Part shown: piece by piece, positions 59,495 through 64,000 of the stretch
Position numbering within the stretch: the stretch's first letter is position 1
Layout of the letters: every line of letters starts with the position of its first letter
From: Halicephalobus mephisto
Taxonomy: Eukaryota; Nematoda; Chromadorea; Rhabditida; Panagrolaimidae
Length of the DNA stretch: 64,000 bases
Direction of reading: 5' to 3'
NCBI GenBank assembly: GCA_009193035.1
Contig: SWDT01000006.1
Coordinates: 248,001 to 312,000, forward strand
Made by a program: the position numbers and the translations under genes
The notes under the pieces: model-generated
Told to the model about the DNA's origin: nothing
Database searches by the model: none
Seen by the model: only the letters and a program-made list of their open reading frames with translations

Positions 59495-59692
59495 TTATAT
59501 AATGCTTTAGGGGAAAGATTCACCACTATGGTGCAGTCCACGGCCTGGGTACCCATATAGCAGCCCTCAGGGACTAGGACAAGATGCTAAACATCTACGC
59601 TGGGCACTCGGCGTAATCCCTTCTCGTAGTTTACAAACTACATGCTTGATTACGAGAAAGTTTTAACTTTTTAACCTTTATATAATGCTTTA
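59495..59692 (+). mobile_element. Retroposed structured RNA or SINE-like insertion with 15-bp target duplication
   Basis: The 15-mer TTATATAATGCTTTA occurs at 59495-59509 and 59678-59692. Between them is a 168-bp GC-rich body, GGGGAAAGATTCACCACTAT to about 59,660, ending in a T-rich tail (GTTTTAACTTTTTAACC). Hairpins visible in it: TACGC...GCGTA (about 59,600-59,620), TTCTCGTA...TACGAGAA (about 59,623-59,660) and an inner GTAGTTT/AAACTAC. Long direct repeats around an RNA-like body are the mark of LINE-driven retroposition. Source RNA not recognised. Confidence 0.55.
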
Positions 59693-59764
59693 AGTAATCG
59701 TAACATATTATGCATTATGTCTTAATCTTGCTTTACTGCGATTGTTATAATTATCCCTTTCTTT

Positions 59765-59784
59765 GTTTAATTACCAAGTTTGAG
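59765..59784 (+). other. Sequence resembling the nematode spliced leader SL1
   Basis: GTTTAATTACCAAGTTTGAG matches the last 21 bases of SL1 except for one missing C in the CCC run. It is followed by GC rather than the GT donor of SL RNA genes, and I see no clear Sm site downstream at the right distance. Most likely a relic or chance match. Confidence 0.3.
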
Positions 59785-60218
59785 GCAATAAAGAGACCGA
59801 TACAAATCAGCAGTAAGAAGGATTACTACGTTTAGATGGATGACAAGAGGAATTTGTTCTTTGAATTTTTCAAGGAAGTAAGGACAGTGCTGTGTCCTAA
59901 TCCGCGCTGTTCGTTGTCCTTGGAAGCCGAAATATTCGAGAATTTGACGAATGATGCTTGTTGAACGGATTATTTCTGATTTCATCAACACTACAACCAA
60001 CGGAGAAAAACTGTGTAGTCTAATCGGCCGAAAATTATCGAACATTATTGACGTCAGATTCATCCAATTTGGAAAAATTAATATTAAATTCATTATTTAA
60101 GTAAAGAAACATTTTCACATAAAATTAAATATTTTTAGAATCTGAAAAAGTTACTTTAATTCAATTTATTGGTTTTTATTGTTTCAAAAATTTTAAACAA
60201 GAATCTATTCTCGATTGT

Positions 60219-60390
60219 CACACACAAAAGAAGCGTGATTTTTGACACAGAAACAAATGGAAATCGTCACTATTGTGTTTTATTTTTCATCACAAATGCC
60301 AAATATCCATGAAAAATACCACGATTGTGCCACATTTTCGTTACATTTCGCAATTGTTACGACGCCAAAAGTTACGTTTTTTGTGTGCAC
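60219..60390 (-). mobile_element. 171-bp MITE, copy B, upstream of the collagen gene
   Basis: Inverse copy of the element at 58870-59040, ends CACACAAAAGAAGCG and GTTTTTTGTGTGCA. It ends about 90 bp before the collagen TATA box, so it may affect that promoter. Confidence 0.8.
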
Positions 60391-60482
60391 ATGTTTTTCA
60401 ACTTGCTCGAAAACTGACCTTGACCCGTTGACTTCCTGAACTTAATTAATTCTGGTCAGCCCTTTGTCAGTTAGGTCACGAG

Positions 60483-60490
60483 TATAAATA
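60483..60490 (+). promoter_or_regulatory. TATA box of the collagen gene
   Basis: TATAAATA. A start of transcription about 25-30 bp downstream would fall near 60,510-60,520, after the ATG at 60499 and before the ATG at 60529; this favours 60529 as the real start. Confidence 0.55.
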
Positions 60491-60528
60491 AAAACCTGAT
60501 GGCTGTGGTATTTTTATTTTTGTGGAAC

Positions 60529-61766
60529 ATGAAGATAGAGAGTTACGAAATATCCCGGATCGTAGCCAAAGTCGGGATTGCCTTCAGTCTCTTCACTTTG
60601 ATCGCGATAATCGCCCTGATCCCTGGACTGCTTTTATCTGTCAATGAACGAAGAAGCGAATTCGAGTTTCTGTCGGCTAAATTCAAAGCCGAGAATGACG
60701 CCCTTTGGGTAAGAATGGTCCAGGTCTACCAAGGCCGGATCGAGGACGACGAAGTCAGGCCTGTTTTCTTCTCCTTGAGGAAGAGACACGCCTGGGATCA
60801 CGGCATGTGCAAAGGTAAGTCGATCGTTGACTTGTTTGCGTCGATGTGAGCCGTATATGGCTTGTGAAAAAAGGAAAAAATGGCACTCGGTCCAAACGGG
60901 CAGTCAATAATCGGCATTGTCATGAACTTGTGGTAAATTGTCTAAATCCAAATAATCCCAGGATGTACCGGGCTCAGCTGCTCTCCAGGACTGCCAGGTC
61001 CTGCAGGCGACCCTGGTCAAGATGGCATTCCTGGTGATTCCGGAATGCCCGGTCCTGCTGGAGGAGATGGATTCGACATCGAACTGGCACCCGAGGATGA
61101 ACTGCCCTGCACCATCTGTCCCGCAGGTCCTCCGGGGAAACGGTAATTGATTTAAACTATTTTGATTGTTATCAGTTCCTTTTAGTGGTCCTCAAGGAGA
61201 ACGAGGAACATCCGGTCCTCCTGGTCAACGAGGAGATGTGGGTCCTCCAGGAAATCCCGGAGAGACGGGAGATTTTGGAAATCCAGGCAATCCTGGGATC
61301 AAGGGAGAACCAGGTCCTCAAGGTCCTGTAGGACCTTCAGGAGATACAGTAGTGTCAGGTAATGCTTCGAAAAAAAGCACTTTTACTAAGGATAATTGCA
61401 GGAGTTGGGGTCAAAGGACCTCGAGGTCCACCAGGTCCTCCTGGTCCCAAAGGACCGCCTGGACCCTCGGGAAGACGATCTGTAGACCCAGGAAATCCAG
61501 GCAAACCAGGTCCCATGGGACCTCCAGGCCCCAACGGCTACCACGGCCCCAGAGGTGAACCCGGCCCTTGGGGTCCTCCCGGAGAACCAGGACAACCCGC
61601 CTCCTACTGCCCCTCCGACTGCGGGGTCTCCCACATCCTCGCCCCCTCCATAATACCCACCACCGAGGACCACCAGCAAGTCTACGAACCCGAGGAGGTC
61701 TCAAATACACTCCCCAAAGAAACTACTCCTGAACAACAGGAATATCTTGTCCGTCACTTACATTAG
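60529..61766 (+). CDS. Cuticular collagen
   Basis: Four exons (60529-60814, 60962-61142, 61186-61358, 61402-61766) give 334 residues. The N-terminal nematode cuticle-collagen domain has a membrane-like segment ([20 protein letters not shown]) and an [16 protein letters not shown] end. RKRH at about residue 87 fits the furin-type processing site (homology box A). Gly-X-Y blocks follow, broken by an acidic stretch with two cysteines ([16 protein letters not shown]), and closed by YCPSDCGV and a 50-residue non-collagen tail. Such proteins are secreted by the hypodermis and cross-linked into the cuticle. The ATG at 60529 starts the domain in the usual way and agrees with the TATA position; 60499 is an in-frame alternative. 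Confidence 0.94.
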
Positions 61767-62290
61767 TTTCTGCATAAAGCTCCTTTGATGCAAACGGACT
61801 GTAAAAAGTAAAAGTGCTTCCTGTTCGAGAGCGCTCGCGGAAGAATTCGCTGACCGCAACTGGGCGAGCCGGACATCGGCTCTTGAATGCGACAAGTGTT
61901 TTCTGAAAGATGAAACTAGAGAATAGACTTGTATTCTTTAATTTTTAAAGAAGATCAGTTCTAATAAGATATCCTCGAGAGCTTCGATCAAGGTGAATAT
62001 ATTTTTTCATCCTCTCAATGATTCCCGAAATATTTTCCATGTTGAGATATATGTTGATTTCGACAAATATCGGTGGGATTTGCATTAAAACTAAGAGAAA
62101 AATATTTTTAAAATCGAAAAATCGGAATCCGATCACCCGCCAAATGTCGGCATTTGTTTGAATTTCTTTTGTGTCTTGGCGCGAAAAATCATTTTCAGAA
62201 ATACTGATACTACGAGATGTTGAAAAAAGTAAACTTTGTCGAGTACAAATTTGAATTGGAGATTAAGAACCTGAGTAGTTGGAATTGTTC
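61767..62290. other. 3' flank of the collagen gene
   Basis: No gene seen. A 63-codon minus-strand frame at 61,945-62,136 has no support. The GC-richer text just after the stop (to about 61,910) is probably 3' untranslated. Confidence 0.4.
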
Positions 62291-62752
62291 GGATAGTGAC
62301 TGGAAAATGAGGATTAATGACTAAAATTAGGCACTATTCTGACGATTTGTACTGGACAGCAGCAGGAAAACAATTATTCGTATTTATATTTGTGACACAA
62401 GTCATCAGGATAGTGCTTAGTTTTAACTACTAATCGTCACCTTCAGTCACTATTTTTTTATTAAAAAATTAAACTTGGATAGTGACTGAATTTTAAATTA
62501 AAGTTATTTATTGCAGTCACTATTCACGTAGTGCTACTGATGAGAACCGTTAGGATAGTGACTGAGAAATCAGGAACGATAATTAGAGTTAGACACTATC
62601 CTGGCGATTTCCACTAGATGTAAATCTAAAGACAATCACTATCTGTGTTTACCTCTGTAATGGGGATCATCAAGATAGTGTTCGCTTTCGGTAACCAGTT
62701 TTTATTTTGAGTCACTATCCAAATGATTTCTTCTATAAGAAGAATTTTTGAT
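62291..62752. repeat. Hairpin array 14 (GGATAGTG family)
   Basis: Six to seven units; the longest cluster. Arms range from perfect (GGATAGTGACTG, AGACACTATCC, AGTCACTATCC) to decayed (AGGATAGTGCTT, CAATCACTATCTG). Confidence 0.85.
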
Positions 62753-63579
62753 AGCGCCTTAAAATCCTCAATCAAGTGCTATTTGTAATCAGTTCTTCCT
62801 CTTCCTGCTTTTTTCTTCCCAAAAAGTTAATGTCCTGTTTCCCAGCCTTGATGGAAGCAGAATCATCGATCACCTCCAAATTCTTTCTTAATGTTTGTCG
62901 CTCGTTTTGGCGGGATTACATTCGGAAAATGTAATTCGGAGAAATTTGGTTTTGACTAAGCACTGTTATCTTTTGAAGAAATGCTTGGATTCTGATTCAC
63001 GTTTTTCGAAATGAATCAGAATCGATTTTTCTAAAAAGGAAAATTGGGCTTTGTAATTGTTGTGGATTCATGGTACCAAGAACAGCTCGTGATTTAATTC
63101 CGTTATCACCTGTTTACTATTATGATGACGAAATAGCCGAAAGTTTATCTTGGGAAAAGGAGTGGTACTGACTTTGCTGACAAATATGGGAAATCAGATG
63201 ATACCCGGAATTTATAATAAATTGTTTTTCATTGTTATAATCCTCCATCAGGAACTGCATAAAAGAGCCTTGTCAGACAGATAGAGAAATATATTAAATT
63301 GGTCAACTCCGGTCCTGATTCGGAGAATGTTTGGCTTCTTCTAGCGTTGTCCTCAGTAGCTTCTAGATCGGTTTTCTTTTTTTGTATATAATAAATTTAA
63401 AAAATTCAAACTTTTTTAAAATTTTTTATCAAAAATAATCAGCTTAAGCTCAGCTACGATACCGGAGTCACTTTCTTCAATGTTTTATCAAATTGAAGGA
63501 AGTTAATCTATTTTTTAATTTCCTGATAAAGGAATAAAGTTTGATAGAATCCAGAATAGACAATAAATGCTTCCTTTCG
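62753..63579. other. Gene-free stretch
   Basis: AT-rich DNA with no supported open frame, RNA gene or repeat that I can name. Confidence 0.4.
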
Positions 63580-63811
63580 GTCGCTATCCAAGTTTTCTTT
63601 TCAGTAGAAATTACTCTGGATAGTGTCCATTGTTGAAGATAAATTATTCTCTTTAGTCACTATCCAAATATGCTCTTCCAATAAAAATTGTCAATATAGT
63701 GTCGAATTTTTACGACAAATTGTTTTTTCAGTCACTATCTTAATGATTTTCACGGAAAGGGAAACTTGGATAGTGATTAAAAACCGCTTTCCCGCACCTT
63801 GGACACTATCC
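63580..63811. repeat. Hairpin array 15 (GGATAGTG family)
   Basis: Three to four units with linkers TCTTTTCAGTAGAAATTACTC and CTTCCAATAAAAATTGTCAA, like those of arrays 2-4 more than 40 kb away. Confidence 0.85.
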
Positions 63812-64000
63812 AATACGGCCATTCTTGAAATTCCTCACCACCTATTTTTTATTTTATTGATTTTTGTTGTTTCTTCGTTTTGCTTTCTCCAAATAACGAT
63901 TCCGATTCTTTCTGGACAAAGACGTCCCGCGCAAGACCTCTATTGATCCAGTGAATCAGAAGAACTCATGCCTTTGATCGAGTTTGTCATCGAATTTCCC

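Noticed and set aside
59767..60093. 108-codon minus-strand frame between MITE copies A and B, considered as a transposase remnant
   Set aside because: No transposase signature (DDE or DDD spacing) is visible, and the frame is rich in Leu and Ile as in AT-rich noise.

Overview
The window reads as AT-rich nuclear DNA of a nematode. The clearest marker is the cuticular collagen at the right end, which has the nematode N-terminal domain and Gly-X-Y blocks framed by cysteines. Introns are mostly 42-60 bp, several start codons sit just after a splice acceptor (as in SL trans-splicing), and neighbouring same-strand genes are often only 130-200 bp apart. Species and order cannot be fixed from the sequence alone. 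Exon models below were built by hand from reading frames, splice sites and family knowledge; boundaries may be off by a base or two.

Layout. 1-8 kb: an unrecognised protein, then DNA polymerase alpha (minus) sharing a divergent promoter with a CCCH zinc-finger gene. 8-17.4 kb: gene-poor DNA full of short hairpin arrays. 17.4-23.1 kb: a MYT1-type zinc-finger gene whose two large introns carry the same arrays. 24-30.5 kb: SLC25A46 (minus), HAT1, APRT and a ZIP transporter. 31.7-35.2 kb: a leucine-rich-repeat membrane protein. 35.6-41.1 kb: a tight same-strand run (eIF3j, LSD1, TRIT1, Sec20) that looks like an operon. 41.2-43.7 kb: EXOSC7 (minus) and V-ATPase subunit c. 43.7-52.4 kb: a second gene-poor, repeat-rich stretch with a few exon-like islands. 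52.5-55.1 kb: Axin. 56.1-57.5 kb: a small secreted thrombospondin-type-1 protein whose first two exons lie between long inverted repeats. 57.5-60.4 kb: several small inverted-repeat elements and a retroposed-looking structured sequence. 60.5-61.8 kb: the collagen. The right end is again repeat DNA.

Most recognised genes are housekeeping or chromatin genes (replication, histone acetylation and demethylation, purine salvage, tRNA modification, RNA decay, translation initiation, vesicle traffic). They are not one pathway; what they share is compact structure. Two divergent promoters, at POLA1 and HAT1, hold E2F-like sites, fitting S-phase control.

The most striking unexplained element is a family of tandem hairpin arrays built on GGATAGTGAC / GTCACTATCC. 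About fifteen clusters occur, only in the gene-poor stretches and large introns, and none in the compact gene blocks. Both the hairpin and the linker between hairpins are dyad-symmetric, so the arrays read nearly the same on both strands.
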